DNA of 43,679 nt from Syntrophomonadaceae bacterium (GTDB taxonomy: Bacteria > Bacillota > Syntrophomonadia > Syntrophomonadales > DTU052). The position numbers and the translations under genes are program-made. The number at the start of each line of letters is the position of its first letter. Positions within the stretch are counted from its first letter, which is position 1. This document shows positions 26,110 through 34,298 of the stretch, in pieces. Where the stretch lies: positions 1 through 43,679 of the forward strand of contig JAAYDA010000058.1 of the NCBI GenBank assembly GCA_012729505.1, in the 5' to 3' direction. The notes beneath the pieces were generated by a model. That model did no database searches, was not told where the DNA came from, and was given only the letters and a program-made list of their open reading frames with translations.

Positions 26110-27903
26110 ATGGGAATGCGGAATTTAGCTTCAATGATCCGTGAACAGGTTAAGAAGTATCCCGACACTAAAAAAGCCCTCTTCTACAAAGCCGGTGATG
26201 AATGGATCGGAATTTCCTGGAAAGAGTTCGGGGATTATATTGACATGGCCGCATTGGGACTTCTCGCTCTTGGAGTTGAAGAAAAAGAACATGTAGGGCT
26301 TTTTTCCGGCAATCGTCCTGAGTGGGCCATCGCTGATTACGCAATCATGTCTGTAAAAGGCAGCAATGTCTCAATTTATCAGACCAACACCTGGGAACAA
26401 GCTGAATATATAGTAAATGATGCCGGACTGAAAATTATTTTTGTTGATGATCAAAACCAATACGACAAAGTTATGACATTTTTTGATGGCAGCAAGACCC
26501 TTACTACAGTAATCGTATTCGATAAAGAAGCCAAAATTGACAAAAGCAAGAACGCCATGTATTTAGACGATCTCTATGAGCTGGGTAAGAAAGCGGATAA
26601 ATACGACTTATTGAACCAAAGACTGGCCGCCGCCTCTCCCCATGACATTGCCGGAATAATATATACCTCCGGAACAACCGGCGATCCCAAAGGCGCCATG
26701 TTAACCCATGAAAGCTTCTTTGTAGAAATTGATGCACTGAATCCGGTTTTTCCCATGGGCGAGGATGATATTGAACTGGTCTTCCTTCCCTTGAGCCATG
26801 TATATGAAAAAGCCTCCTTTTATTGGCTTCATTCCAGAGGAGCGTCACAGTATTTTTGTTATGATACCAATAAAGTTGTTGAATATTTTCAAGAAGTGCG
26901 TCCCACATATATGGTCGGAGTACCCAGACTGTATGAAAAAATGTATGCGGCCGTTTATGCAAATATAGAAAAGTCTTCGGGATTAAAAAGGATGTTGTTT
27001 AACTGGGGAATTGAAACCGGAAAGAAGTACCGATATGCTGAAATTCAGGGTGAAAAGATTTCAGGCATGTTAAGCTTTCAGCATAATTTAGCATATAAAC
27101 TGGTGCTGCAAAACATCAGAGCCCTGCTGGGGGGAAGGCTTAATTTCTTTTCCGCCGGTGGCGCCCCGCTGGCCAAAGAAATCGAAGAGTTCTTCTTTGC
27201 AGCCAATATATTTATTGCCCAAGGATACGGGCTTACGGAAACAGCTCCCATGGGTACTTATAATACCCCGGGAGACTTTAAATTCGGTACTGTGGGCAAA
27301 CCAATCCCCGGCAATCATATAAAAATAGCACCCGATGGAGAAATCCTCATAAAGGGCGACAATGTCATGAAAGGCTATTATGGAAAGCCTGAAGCCACCA
27401 AAGAAGTAATGACCGAAGACGGTTATTTCATGACCGGAGATATTGGGGAATTCGATGAAGATGGCTTCCTGAAAATCACCGACAGGAAAAAGGATATAAT
27501 TATTACCGCCAACGGAAAAAATATTGCTCCCCAGCTGATTGAATCAAGAATCGGCAAAGATTTTTATGTCGAACAGATTGCAATTATCGGCGACAGGGAA
27601 AGATACTTGGTGGCCCTTATTGTTCCGGCCTTCCCGGCTCTTGAAGAATTTGCTCTGAGCAAAGGAGTCAGATTCAAAAACCATGAAGAATTAATTAAGA
27701 ATCCAGCCATTATCCAACATTATGCCGAAAGAATTGAATCACAATCCAAGGATCTTCCGAGCTGGTCGAAGGTTCAGAAGTTCACTCTGCTGCCCGAGCC
27801 TCTTACCGTTGAAAAGGGTGACATAACCCCTACCATGAAATTGAAAAGGAAAGTAATTGCCAAAAACTACGAAGATATCATTCAAAAAATGTATGCGGAA
27901 TAA
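26110..27903 (+). CDS. Long-chain fatty acid-CoA ligase
   Basis: A 597-residue AMP-forming acyl-CoA synthetase (ANL superfamily). The P-loop motif YTSGTTGDPKGAMLTH is at 185-200. Further motifs are QGYGLTETAPMGTYN, TGDIGEFDEDGFLKITDRKKD (the hinge Asp and the Arg that bind AMP) and a C-terminal Lys region (VEKGDITPTMKLKRK). It activates free fatty acids to acyl-CoA at the membrane, the entry to beta-oxidation carried out by the enzymes at the left end of the window. The ATG follows ATAGGAGGT. A clear terminator follows. Chain length cannot be read, but the closest type is the FadD15/LACS group. Confidence 0.93.
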   Translation: MGMRNLASMIREQVKKYPDTKKALFYKAGDEWIGISWKEFGDYIDMAALGLLALGVEEKEHVGLFSGNRPEWAIADYAIMSVKGSNVSIYQTNTWEQAEYIVNDAGLKIIFVDDQNQYDKVMTFFDGSKTLTTVIVFDKEAKIDKSKNAMYLDDLYELGKKADKYDLLNQRLAAASPHDIAGIIYTSGTTGDPKGAMLTHESFFVEIDALNPVFPMGEDDIELVFLPLSHVYEKASFYWLHSRGASQYFCYDTNKVVEYFQEVRPTYMVGVPRLYEKMYAAVYANIEKSSGLKRMLFNWGIETGKKYRYAEIQGEKISGMLSFQHNLAYKLVLQNIRALLGGRLNFFSAGGAPLAKEIEEFFFAANIFIAQGYGLTETAPMGTYNTPGDFKFGTVGKPIPGNHIKIAPDGEILIKGDNVMKGYYGKPEATKEVMTEDGYFMTGDIGEFDEDGFLKITDRKKDIIITANGKNIAPQLIESRIGKDFYVEQIAIIGDRERYLVALIVPAFPALEEFALSKGVRFKNHEELIKNPAIIQHYAERIESQSKDLPSWSKVQKFTLLPEPLTVEKGDITPTMKLKRKVIAKNYEDIIQKMYAE

Positions 27904-27935
27904 CAAACGAATCTATTTGCCCTGTCTTATGTGAT

Positions 27936-27974
27936 AAAAGGGATAATGGCCTAATATGCCACTATCCCTTTTTA
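27936..27974 (+). terminator. Intrinsic terminator of the acyl-CoA ligase
   Basis: AAAAGGGATAATGGC, a 7-base loop, GCCACTATCCCTTTTT: an 11-bp GC-containing stem with one mismatch plus A/T tails, ending in a T-run 30-70 bases after the stop. Confidence 0.9.
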
Positions 27975-28075
27975 TGTATGACGGACATACCGTCAATCTA
28001 ATGCATGAAAGTCTCTGGTGCGGGTTGATAGTGCCAAGCACATAACCAAGAGCAATAGGGTCCACCGCCAGATGA

Positions 28076-28251
28076 TTATGAGGCTATTCTCAGTATAATC
28101 AAGCGGCATCCTATGAATCAGTTTGAAATTGAAAGCTTTTTAAGAGCGAGATGTTGTAGTAATTATAGATAAGATTTTTTATGAGTTAAAAAAAGACTAC
28201 AAGGTAGCAACGATAAATTTTAAAGGATACAATACATATAGATTCAACTGA
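28076..28251 (+). pseudogene. Degenerate coding remnant, unknown product
   Basis: Reading the plus strand gives PDDYEAILSIIKRHPMNQFE followed by IESFLRAR. After a frame change near 28150 it gives DVVVIIDKIFYELKKDYKV and then ATINFKGYNTYRFN with a stop at 28251. Together they look like one small winged-helix-like domain broken by a frameshift. No start with a ribosome site is present. The parent gene is not identified. The rest of the 430-base gap shows only a small GACGG/CCGTC hairpin near 27980. Confidence 0.35.
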
Positions 28252-28333
28252 ACAAAACCTGACGAAATGATGGAAATAATGGTTATATTGAGTTTCAGCC
28301 CGCCTAACTGTGAGAGAAAGGAAGAAAGTATTC

Positions 28334-28792
28334 ATGAAACAAATACTGCCCGAAAACAGAGGGATCGAAGACAATCTTTTTAACGCCATATGTACCCGGT
28401 TTGATGAACTCCATGCCCACCAGACTTTTGGCATTAGTCTTACATATATGGGACCAGGCACTGTAGGTATGAAAATGATTACCGGGCAAGAGTTTACAAC
28501 TGTGCAGACAAGACTACATGGTGGTGTCATTGCGGCTTTATTGGATACTGCTATGGGACAGGCTGTTGTTTCGCTGGGTAAGGTGGGTACGGTAACCTTA
28601 GACATGAGCTTAAATTATTTGGCCCCGGTTTTTCTGGGGACCGAGCTTGAAGCGGAGGGTAATGTCATACATGCCGGCAGGTCCACTGCAGTAACTGAAG
28701 CAAATGTATACGATAATAATGGTAAACTGGTGGCAACAAGCAGAGGAACGTTCTTTGTCACCAATAAGCCCGATATAACCGGAGCCAGCTAA
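28334..28792 (+). CDS. PaaI-family hotdog thioesterase
   Basis: A 152-residue hotdog-fold acyl-CoA thioesterase. The PaaI/4HBT signature is present: TRLHGGVIAALLDTAMGQAV, then TVTLDMSLNYLAPVFLGTELEAEGNVIHAGRSTAVTEANVYDNNGKLVATSRGTFFV. It hydrolyses acyl- or aryl-CoA thioesters. The ATG at 28334 has AAAGGAAG about 10 bases upstream; the in-frame ATG at 28310 has none. It is the second fatty-acyl gene after the CoA ligase but separated from it by a terminator, so it is transcribed alone. An IS256 element lies about 110 bases downstream. Confidence 0.87.
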   Translation: MKQILPENRGIEDNLFNAICTRFDELHAHQTFGISLTYMGPGTVGMKMITGQEFTTVQTRLHGGVIAALLDTAMGQAVVSLGKVGTVTLDMSLNYLAPVFLGTELEAEGNVIHAGRSTAVTEANVYDNNGKLVATSRGTFFVTNKPDITGAS

Positions 28793-29046
28793 ATTGCAGG
28801 TCTTTTCTATGGAAGAAGTCATTTTTAGTATTATCAAGCAAAATGGTGGATTATCCCATTTACATCTCGCCAAAAGCCCTATCCAACGAGAGATTCAAAC
28901 GTGGGGAGTGTAAATAAGACTGTGTAAATGGAATAATCAACCAATCATTTGGTAATAATGAAAATTGTGCTCTTCTTCATGTTGGAGGATAGGGCTCCGG
29001 TGGAGACCGACCCGAGCGCCACATGAGGGTCTGCTTATACGGATGG

Positions 29047-29075
29047 GGGCAGCCAGTCAATGGCTGTCCTTTTTC
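29047..29075 (+). terminator. Terminator-like hairpin inside the IS tail
   Basis: GGGCAGCCA, loop GTCAA, TGGCTGTCC then TTTTT: a 9-bp stem with one G-U pair. In plus orientation it would stop transcription entering the element against the transposase direction. Confidence 0.65.
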
Positions 29076-29163
29076 CTATTCAAATTTACAACATCCGGTA
29101 AGGCAGACTAAAAGCGTTAAACTACGGGGTTCAGGGGCTGGCCCCTGAGGGCAGAGCCCCTAT

Positions 29164-30414
29164 TTAGGCTATATCTGCCTCAGTAAACCGATCCCCGTAA
29201 AAGACCGTAAACTGTCCAATTATTATGCCCCAGTGTTTGACTGGGTTATACCATTTCTTGCTGATTTCCTGTACCGACAGGTAAATGGACTTTCTCAGGG
29301 CATCATCCGTAGGATAGTTGGTCTTAGTTTTAGTAAATTTCCTCAGCATCCGGTGAAAACCTTCGACAGCGTTTGTTGTGTAGATTAACCGGCGCATTTC
29401 ATCCGGGTATTTGAAGAAACCCGATAAATTTGGCCAATTGGCCTCCCATGTCCTGTAAATCTGGGGATATTTCTTGCCCCATTTGTCCTTGAATTCTTCC
29501 AGTGCATAAAGCGCCGCTTCCTCGCTTACTGCACCGTAAACTTCTTTTAAATCAGCCATTACGGATTTTAGTTCTTTATACGACACATATTTTGTGGAGT
29601 TGCGTATCATGTGGATTATGCACAGCTGGTTCTCGGTCTTGGGAAAGACCGCCTCCAAGGCGTTCACAAAGCCGCTAAGGTTGTCGTGGCAGGCTATCAG
29701 AATGTCCTTCACTCCGCGGTTTTTCACTTCGTTGAACACTGTTGCCCAAAATGATGCACTCTCGGTCTCGCTGATCCAGATACCTAAGATATCCTTTTTG
29801 CCGTCCATGTCAATGCCTAGGACGCTGTATACGCACTTGTTGATGACTTTCCCGTCCTTCTTCACCTTGAAGCGGATACCGTCGAAAAACACTACCGGGT
29901 AAACTTCAGCCAATGGCCGGGACTGCCATTCGGCTACTTCAGGCATGATTTTGTCTGTTATCCGACTGATAAGGCTCGCGGATGCGTCTATGCCGTATAT
30001 ATCGCGCAAGTGATCTTCAATATCGCGGGTACTCATGCCTTTGGCGTACATGGCTAAAACACGCTTTTCTACTTCGTCAGTACGGGTTTGCCTTTTGCTA
30101 ATCGCTTTCGGTTCGAACGTGCCATTGCGATCTCTGGGGACGGTAATCTCGGTTTCGCCCCATTCGCTTTTGATGGTCTTGGGAGTGTAATGCCCGTTGC
30201 GTGAGTTGCCTGAGTTGTTGCCGGCCACGCTGTTTTTCTCGTACCCAAGATGCTCGTCCATTTCTGCCTCCAGCATCTTTTCAAGAGTCCCAGCAAACAG
30301 GTTTTTGAGTTTTGCCGTTACGTCTCCAGGGGTTGTACATTCCTCGCTAATGAGGGCTACTAACTGCATTTCTTTGTCGCTCAACTGTGTCATGCCAATA
30401 ATCTCCCTTTTCAT
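29164..30414 (-). CDS. IS256-family (Mutator-type) transposase
   Basis: A 416-residue DDE transposase of the IS256/MULE group. Typical blocks are LEAEMDEHLGYEKN...GNSRNGHYTPKTIKSEWGE (N-terminal DNA-binding part), the first catalytic Asp in VVFFDGIRFKVKKDG, the second in ILIACHDNLSGFVNALEAVFP, the C/H motif CIIHMIRNSTKYVSYK, and the final Glu in YTTNAVEGFHRMLRKFTK. The frame is intact, so the element may be active. The start is near 30414 (MKREIIGMTQLS); an internal Met at residue 8 is possible. It catalyses cut-and-paste or copy-out transposition through circles. Confidence 0.95.
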   Translation of the reverse strand: MKREIIGMTQLSDKEMQLVALISEECTTPGDVTAKLKNLFAGTLEKMLEAEMDEHLGYEKNSVAGNNSGNSRNGHYTPKTIKSEWGETEITVPRDRNGTFEPKAISKRQTRTDEVEKRVLAMYAKGMSTRDIEDHLRDIYGIDASASLISRITDKIMPEVAEWQSRPLAEVYPVVFFDGIRFKVKKDGKVINKCVYSVLGIDMDGKKDILGIWISETESASFWATVFNEVKNRGVKDILIACHDNLSGFVNALEAVFPKTENQLCIIHMIRNSTKYVSYKELKSVMADLKEVYGAVSEEAALYALEEFKDKWGKKYPQIYRTWEANWPNLSGFFKYPDEMRRLIYTTNAVEGFHRMLRKFTKTKTNYPTDDALRKSIYLSVQEISKKWYNPVKHWGIIIGQFTVFYGDRFTEADIA

Positions 30415-30522
30415 TTATTTTGGAGATTATTACCCTTTACACAGTTGGTCATACGCCCTCCAAACGTGACGGATATCTACGTTTTGACGGAATATTAATT
30501 TGCGAAATAATGTGTAAACTTT

Positions 30523-30600
30523 GGAACCGCCGTATACCGAAGAGTACGCACGGTGGGAAGGTCGGCTACTCAACTACTGAGTAGCCTCCTACCCGCTTAT
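30523..30600 (+). ncRNA. Group II intron 3' end remnant (domains V and VI)
   Basis: GAACCGCCGTATACCGAAGAG followed by TACGCACGGTGGGAAGG folds as a domain-V-like hairpin (CCGCCGT/ACGGTGG lower stem, short upper stem). It is followed by GGCTACTCA-ACTAC-TGAGTAGCC and CTCCTACCCGCTTAT, the domain VI form and end of a common clostridial intron type. No reverse transcriptase or domains I-IV precede it; the IS256 element sits immediately upstream. It is recognised by resemblance, not by a covariance model. Confidence 0.65.
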
Positions 30601-30612
30601 CACCCAAATAAT

Positions 30613-31497
30613 CTATTCTTTATAATTCTCCGGCAGCCAGCTGTTTACTAATTCCGGGTTCTCCTCCACCCATTTACTAGCTGCCTCCTTAGGAGTCATA
30701 TCACCCTCTAATGCCATCAGCATAGCATTTTGTAGATCATCAACACTCCATTTAAAGTTCTGGAAGAATTCATAGACCTCAGGAAGATCTTCTTTCAGGC
30801 CCAAACGCACCACGGTTTCAATATTCTCATCTTCACCCAGGACTTTCTTAGGATCTTCCAGGGTTTTCAGATCATATCTGGAAAACTTCCAATGAGGGAT
30901 CCATCCGGTTACAGCCACCCAATTCTGTTTGTCAATGGCACTCTTTAAGGCCGCAACCATTGTGGCGTCGCCGCCCTCCACCAGCTCAAAATCTAAATTG
31001 TAATCAACTATTGCTTTTTCGGTAAGTTTCATAATCCCTGCCCCAGGATCAATACCGATTATTTCACCGTTAAATTTATCTTTATGGGCATTTAATTCCT
31101 CAATTGAATTGATAGTTACATAATCCGGCACTGTCAGAGCCAGTTTGGCTCCTTGAGCATTAGGACCCAGATTTTCAACCTTACCTTCCACACTCTTCAT
31201 ATAGCTTTCATGAGTAACCGGCAGCCATGCAGTTGTCATGGCGTCAGCATCGCCATTGGCCAATGCTTCAAACATCAAAGGGGCAGCCACTGAGGTTAAT
31301 TCCACCTTATATCCCATCTTGTTCTCCAGAACATCTGCAACAACATGAGCAGAGGCGTTGGCACATGCCCATTCAACATATACAATTCTTACTGTACCCT
31401 TGCCATCATTTTCTGCGGCCCCGCCACATCCCATCAAGCCCAGGGACAGTATTAACATCATACTCAACAATAGAATCGCTTTTCTGTTTCTAAACAT
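30613..31497 (-). CDS. opuAC: Glycine betaine/proline ABC transporter, substrate-binding lipoprotein
   Basis: A 294-residue OpuAC/ProX-type binding protein. It has a lipoprotein signal with lipobox LMGC (Cys about 24) and a mature body typical of OpuAC domains (KVELTSVAAPLMFEALANGDADAMTTAWLPVTHESYM). Trp residues that could cage the quaternary amine include W91 and the tryptophans of AVTGWIPHWKF. It captures glycine betaine or a similar osmolyte outside the membrane and passes it to the permease. The ATG at 31497 follows AGGAGG. It is the last gene of the three-gene operon. Confidence 0.92.
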   Translation of the reverse strand: MFRNRKAILLLSMMLILSLGLMGCGGAAENDGKGTVRIVYVEWACANASAHVVADVLENKMGYKVELTSVAAPLMFEALANGDADAMTTAWLPVTHESYMKSVEGKVENLGPNAQGAKLALTVPDYVTINSIEELNAHKDKFNGEIIGIDPGAGIMKLTEKAIVDYNLDFELVEGGDATMVAALKSAIDKQNWVAVTGWIPHWKFSRYDLKTLEDPKKVLGEDENIETVVRLGLKEDLPEVYEFFQNFKWSVDDLQNAMLMALEGDMTPKEAASKWVEENPELVNSWLPENYKE

Positions 31498-31514
31498 TAT
31501 AATTGCCTCCTAAA

Positions 31515-32348
31515 TTAATTATTGCTTTTTCCGAAACTTTGCGTAATCCGATCCAGTACTATGGCCAAAACGACAATTGCCAGACCGGCTTCAAAGCCAT
31601 TTCCGATCTCCATACGCTGGATCGCACGCCATACTTCACCTCCTAATCCTTTAGCTCCAATCATAGCTGCAATAACAACCATTGACAGTGACAGCATAAT
31701 ACACTGATTAATGCCTGCCATTATGGTTGGCCTGGCCAAGGGTAATTCAATTTTAAATAACATCTGGGAGAAGGTTGAACCAAATGAATGCCCTAATTCG
31801 ATGAGCTCCTCCGGTACCTGCTTCAAACCCAGAGTGGTTAGCCTTATAACCGGTGGCATAGCAAAAATCAGGGTTGCAATTACCGCCGGAACTACTCCCA
31901 ATCCAAAAAAGGTCACTGCCGGTAATAGATAGACGAAAGCAGGCAGGGTTTGCATAAAATCCAGGATAGGCCAGATAATCCTGTGGGCACCGATCCGTTT
32001 TGCCGCCAGTATTCCCAGGGGCACCCCGATAATAATGCACAAAACCACAGCGCTTATTACCATGGCCAAGGTCAGCATTGTATATTCCCACAGATTCACA
32101 TTATAGATGAGATAAAAGCCTATGATAGCAAACATCGCCACCTTTTTCCCGGCAAATCTCCAGGCCAGCAAGGCGAATATAATTATTATTAAGCCGGGAG
32201 GAAGAGCGATTAATAAGTCCTGAAGGGATAATATTAATTCTTCCATATGTTCACTGAAGATTTCAAAGGAGCTTCCCCACTTAGCTTGCAGATAATCAAT
32301 TCCCGTATCGGTCCATTTATTAATAGGAATTCTCGGTATCTGATCCAT
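31515..32348 (-). CDS. opuAB: Glycine betaine/proline ABC transporter permease
   Basis: A 277-residue integral membrane permease with about six helices and the binding-protein-dependent transport motif (EELIELGHSFGSTFSQMLFKIELPLARPTIMAGI, the EAA-type loop that contacts the ATPase). It is close to ProW/OpuAB. The start ATG at 32348 overlaps the stop of the ATPase gene (TGATG), indicating coupled translation. The first 50 residues resemble the N-terminal extension of ProW. Confidence 0.93.
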   Translation of the reverse strand: MDQIPRIPINKWTDTGIDYLQAKWGSSFEIFSEHMEELILSLQDLLIALPPGLIIIIFALLAWRFAGKKVAMFAIIGFYLIYNVNLWEYTMLTLAMVISAVVLCIIIGVPLGILAAKRIGAHRIIWPILDFMQTLPAFVYLLPAVTFFGLGVVPAVIATLIFAMPPVIRLTTLGLKQVPEELIELGHSFGSTFSQMLFKIELPLARPTIMAGINQCIMLSLSMVVIAAMIGAKGLGGEVWRAIQRMEIGNGFEAGLAIVVLAIVLDRITQSFGKSNN

Positions 32349-33538
32349 CAGGCATCCATCCTTTCTCCGGCTAACCCTGCTATAACTGACCCTCTGACCA
32401 GGACGCCTTTCAATATATTATCTTCATCTACAACTGCCACTGGAATCTGGGTATAAGCAACTATTTCTAATATATCTGCCAACGTTGTATCCGGGCTGAC
32501 AGTTGGCGCTTCCTGCCGAATGATAGAGTCAATCTGCCGTTCCTTGGATTCCGCAATCCTAAGGGCATCATCTGCGGTTATATGCCCCATATAAACACCT
32601 TTTCGGTCAGTAACAAATAATCCGGACATACTATGGCGCTCCATGATATGAAGAGCAACCAGAGGTCCATCCTTCGGATAAACCACCGAACGAGCCTTGA
32701 CCATTACCGCCGAAGCTGTCAATGCCTTACTGCGGTCAACATTCTGAACGAAACGGCCAACATATTCTGTCGCCGGCGAAAGTAAAATATCTTCAGCTTC
32801 ACCTAACTGAACAATCTCACCGTCTTTCATCAGGGCAATCCGATCCCCGATTTTAATAGCTTCATCTAAATCATGGGTAATAAATATAATAGTTTTTTGC
32901 AGTTTTTTCTGAAGCTCGATGAGCTCTTCCTGCATTTCCTGACGGATAAGTGGATCCAATGCGCTGAAGGGCTCATCCATCAGCAGAATATCAGGATCTG
33001 TGGCTAATGCTCTGGCAAGCCCCACCCTTTGCTGCATCCCGCCGCTAAGGCTGGAGGGATAATAATCAGCCCAGGCCTCTAACCCTACCAGCTTCAGATA
33101 ATGCATGACCTTTTCATTTCTTTTTTCCTTCTCTATTCCTTGAACCTCCAGGCCGTATACCACATTATCCCTCACTGTACGGTGGGGAAGCAGAGCAAAG
33201 CGCTGAAAAATCATAGCGATTTTATTTCTTCGGATCTCCCGCAATTCCTGGGTGTTAACCCGGCTAATATCCTGACCATCAAGGAGGATTGATCCGGTCG
33301 AGGCTCGATTAAGCCCGTTTAAACAACGGAGTAAACTGGATTTCCCACTCCCCGAAAGCCCCATAATAACAAAGCATTCACCATCTTCCACCGAGAAACT
33401 CACATTCCTGACGCCCACCACCTGCTTGGTACGCTTACGAATTTCCTCGTTATTTTTTCCTTTCTCCATTAATTCGATAGCTTTTTCCGGGCTGTTCCCA
33501 TAGACCTTACTTAAATTCTTTACTTCTATCTTAGCCAT
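32348..33538 (-). CDS. opuAA: Glycine betaine/proline ABC transporter ATPase with CBS pair
   Basis: A 396-residue OpuAA/ProV ATPase. Walker A is GLSGSGKSSLLR (about 59-70), the signature is LSGGMQQRVGLARALA, and Walker B is ILLMDEPFSALD. Residues about 275-396 form two CBS domains (VMVKARSVVYPKDG..., ...IRQEAPTVSPDTTLADILE), which sense ionic strength or bind c-di-AMP in relatives. The operon is preceded by a c-di-AMP riboswitch, so the second messenger may act on both RNA and protein. The ATG at 33538 has GAGG upstream. Confidence 0.94.
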   Translation of the reverse strand: MAKIEVKNLSKVYGNSPEKAIELMEKGKNNEEIRKRTKQVVGVRNVSFSVEDGECFVIMGLSGSGKSSLLRCLNGLNRASTGSILLDGQDISRVNTQELREIRRNKIAMIFQRFALLPHRTVRDNVVYGLEVQGIEKEKRNEKVMHYLKLVGLEAWADYYPSSLSGGMQQRVGLARALATDPDILLMDEPFSALDPLIRQEMQEELIELQKKLQKTIIFITHDLDEAIKIGDRIALMKDGEIVQLGEAEDILLSPATEYVGRFVQNVDRSKALTASAVMVKARSVVYPKDGPLVALHIMERHSMSGLFVTDRKGVYMGHITADDALRIAESKERQIDSIIRQEAPTVSPDTTLADILEIVAYTQIPVAVVDEDNILKGVLVRGSVIAGLAGERMDA

Positions 33539-33672
33539 AAAGTTATAATTCCTCTTTCCAGCTTAAACTCATTGCCAATTTTTACCATACAAAATGGTCA
33601 AAACAAATCCTTAGAATTAGTATTACTAATTCCGTAATTCGCATGAGTCATTCAGATGATTAAACACACATT

Positions 33673-33775
33673 GCAAAAAATTACAGGGAAAGAATACAGA
33701 ATAGATAAAACCGAAGAAAATCGGAAGATTCCTTGCGGAAATAGATGAGATACACAATTCTCATTCTCCCCTGTA
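33673..33775 (-). terminator. Riboswitch-controlled terminator of the opu operon
   Basis: On the minus strand TACAGGG (33775-33769), which is at the 3' edge of the riboswitch aptamer, can pair with CCCTGTA (33688-33682), which is followed by ATTTTTT. The intervening bases can form smaller hairpins (ATGAGA/TCTCAT). This fits an expression platform in which ligand binding changes terminator formation. Confidence 0.55.
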
Positions 33776-33882
33776 GTGCTTACGGGGTTAGCTGACGGGT
33801 TTGGGCTAGGGAACCCTACCACTTTTACGTGGATTCACCCCAAGAAACGGTTCCCCCGTTCCTGAGAATAATCTCAGAATTC
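33766..33882 (-). promoter_or_regulatory. c-di-AMP (ydaO/yuaA) riboswitch
   Basis: Reading the minus strand, GGAACGGGGGAACC, TTGGGGTGAATCC, a variable hairpin, GGTAGGGTT and CCCAAACCCGTCAGCTAACC then CCGTAAGC appear in order. These are the conserved blocks of the ydaO class (RF00379 family). It lies about 230 bases before the OpuAA start with no gene between. ydaO riboswitches sense c-di-AMP and usually turn off potassium or osmolyte import and wall-related genes. Confidence 0.93.
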
Positions 33883-33894
33883 GGCATACGAGAA

Positions 33895-33906
33895 TTACAA
33901 TTGTAA
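33895..33906. promoter_or_regulatory. Palindrome near the riboswitch promoter
   Basis: TTACAATTGTAA is a perfect 12-bp palindrome just upstream of the riboswitch. TATGGT/TTAAGC-like promoter boxes are close, but none is convincing. It may be part of the promoter or an operator. Confidence 0.35.
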
Positions 33907-34282
33907 CCATATTGTGTTTTTAGCAATCGCTTAACAGTATACAGGAACATCAGAAAGCTGTCAAAAAGTCAGCGGTTTTTTTGCGGCCATATTCATGGAA
34001 TAGAGACGATATGCTGCTCAATTTAGACTCTACACAAGTTCGGGGCACACCCCTTGCTAAACCTATTTGTGTTCAGGCGAAAGCCGAATCTCCCTTGGGG
34101 TTATTTGACGCTGATTCACGCAGATTTCATATGATTTAATTAGGATTTTCTTGCGAAGAACATTATTTCTAATCTGACTTATTCTGCGTCTTTCGCCTCA
34201 CTCCTCACCCATCACGCCTTACTTCCTCTCGCCTCACGCCTTTCACCTTTCACCTTTCGCTTTACGCCTTTCGCCTCACCCA
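33907..34282. other. Intergenic region with simple direct repeats
   Basis: No gene is seen. The right half consists of C/T-rich units (GCCTCAC, GCCTTTCAC variants). A 24-bp direct repeat occurs at 34204-34227 and 34275-34298. The left half has a GGGG-CACA-CCCC hairpin near 34048 and a T-run near 33980. Confidence 0.6.
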
Positions 34283-34298
34283 TCACGCCTTACTTCCT
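34204..34298. repeat. Simple-sequence and 24-bp direct repeat reaching into msrAB
   Basis: Two identical 24-bp copies (34204-34227, 34275-34298) are separated by GCCTCAC/GCCTTTCAC-like short units. The second copy covers the stop codon and the last four codons of the MsrAB gene. Confidence 0.8.

Larger units (their letters stand above)
28904..30460 (-). mobile_element. Complete IS256-family insertion sequence
   Basis: A 1557-bp element bounded by identical 8-bp direct repeats CAAACGTG at 28896-28903 and 30461-30468 (target-site duplication). The ends are imperfect inverted repeats: the left GACTGTGTAAATGGAATAAT matches the reverse complement of the right AACTGTGTAAAGGGTAATAAT. One transposase gene lies inside. 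About 260 bases between the transposase stop and the left end are noncoding and contain two strong hairpins (29047-29075 and 29130-29160). Confidence 0.88.

Noticed and set aside
28904-29163. A second gene in the tail of the IS256 element
   Set aside because: No frame of useful length or with a start signal was found; the sequence is hairpin-rich.
33766-33882. Whether the conserved leader block could be a cobalamin or T-box element
   Set aside because: The ordered blocks GGGGTGAAT and CCCGTCAGCTAACC fit the ydaO class; no T-box or B12-box bases were seen.
34204-34298. A CRISPR array
   Set aside because: Repeats are only two 24-bp copies with low-complexity filler and no regular spacers or cas genes.
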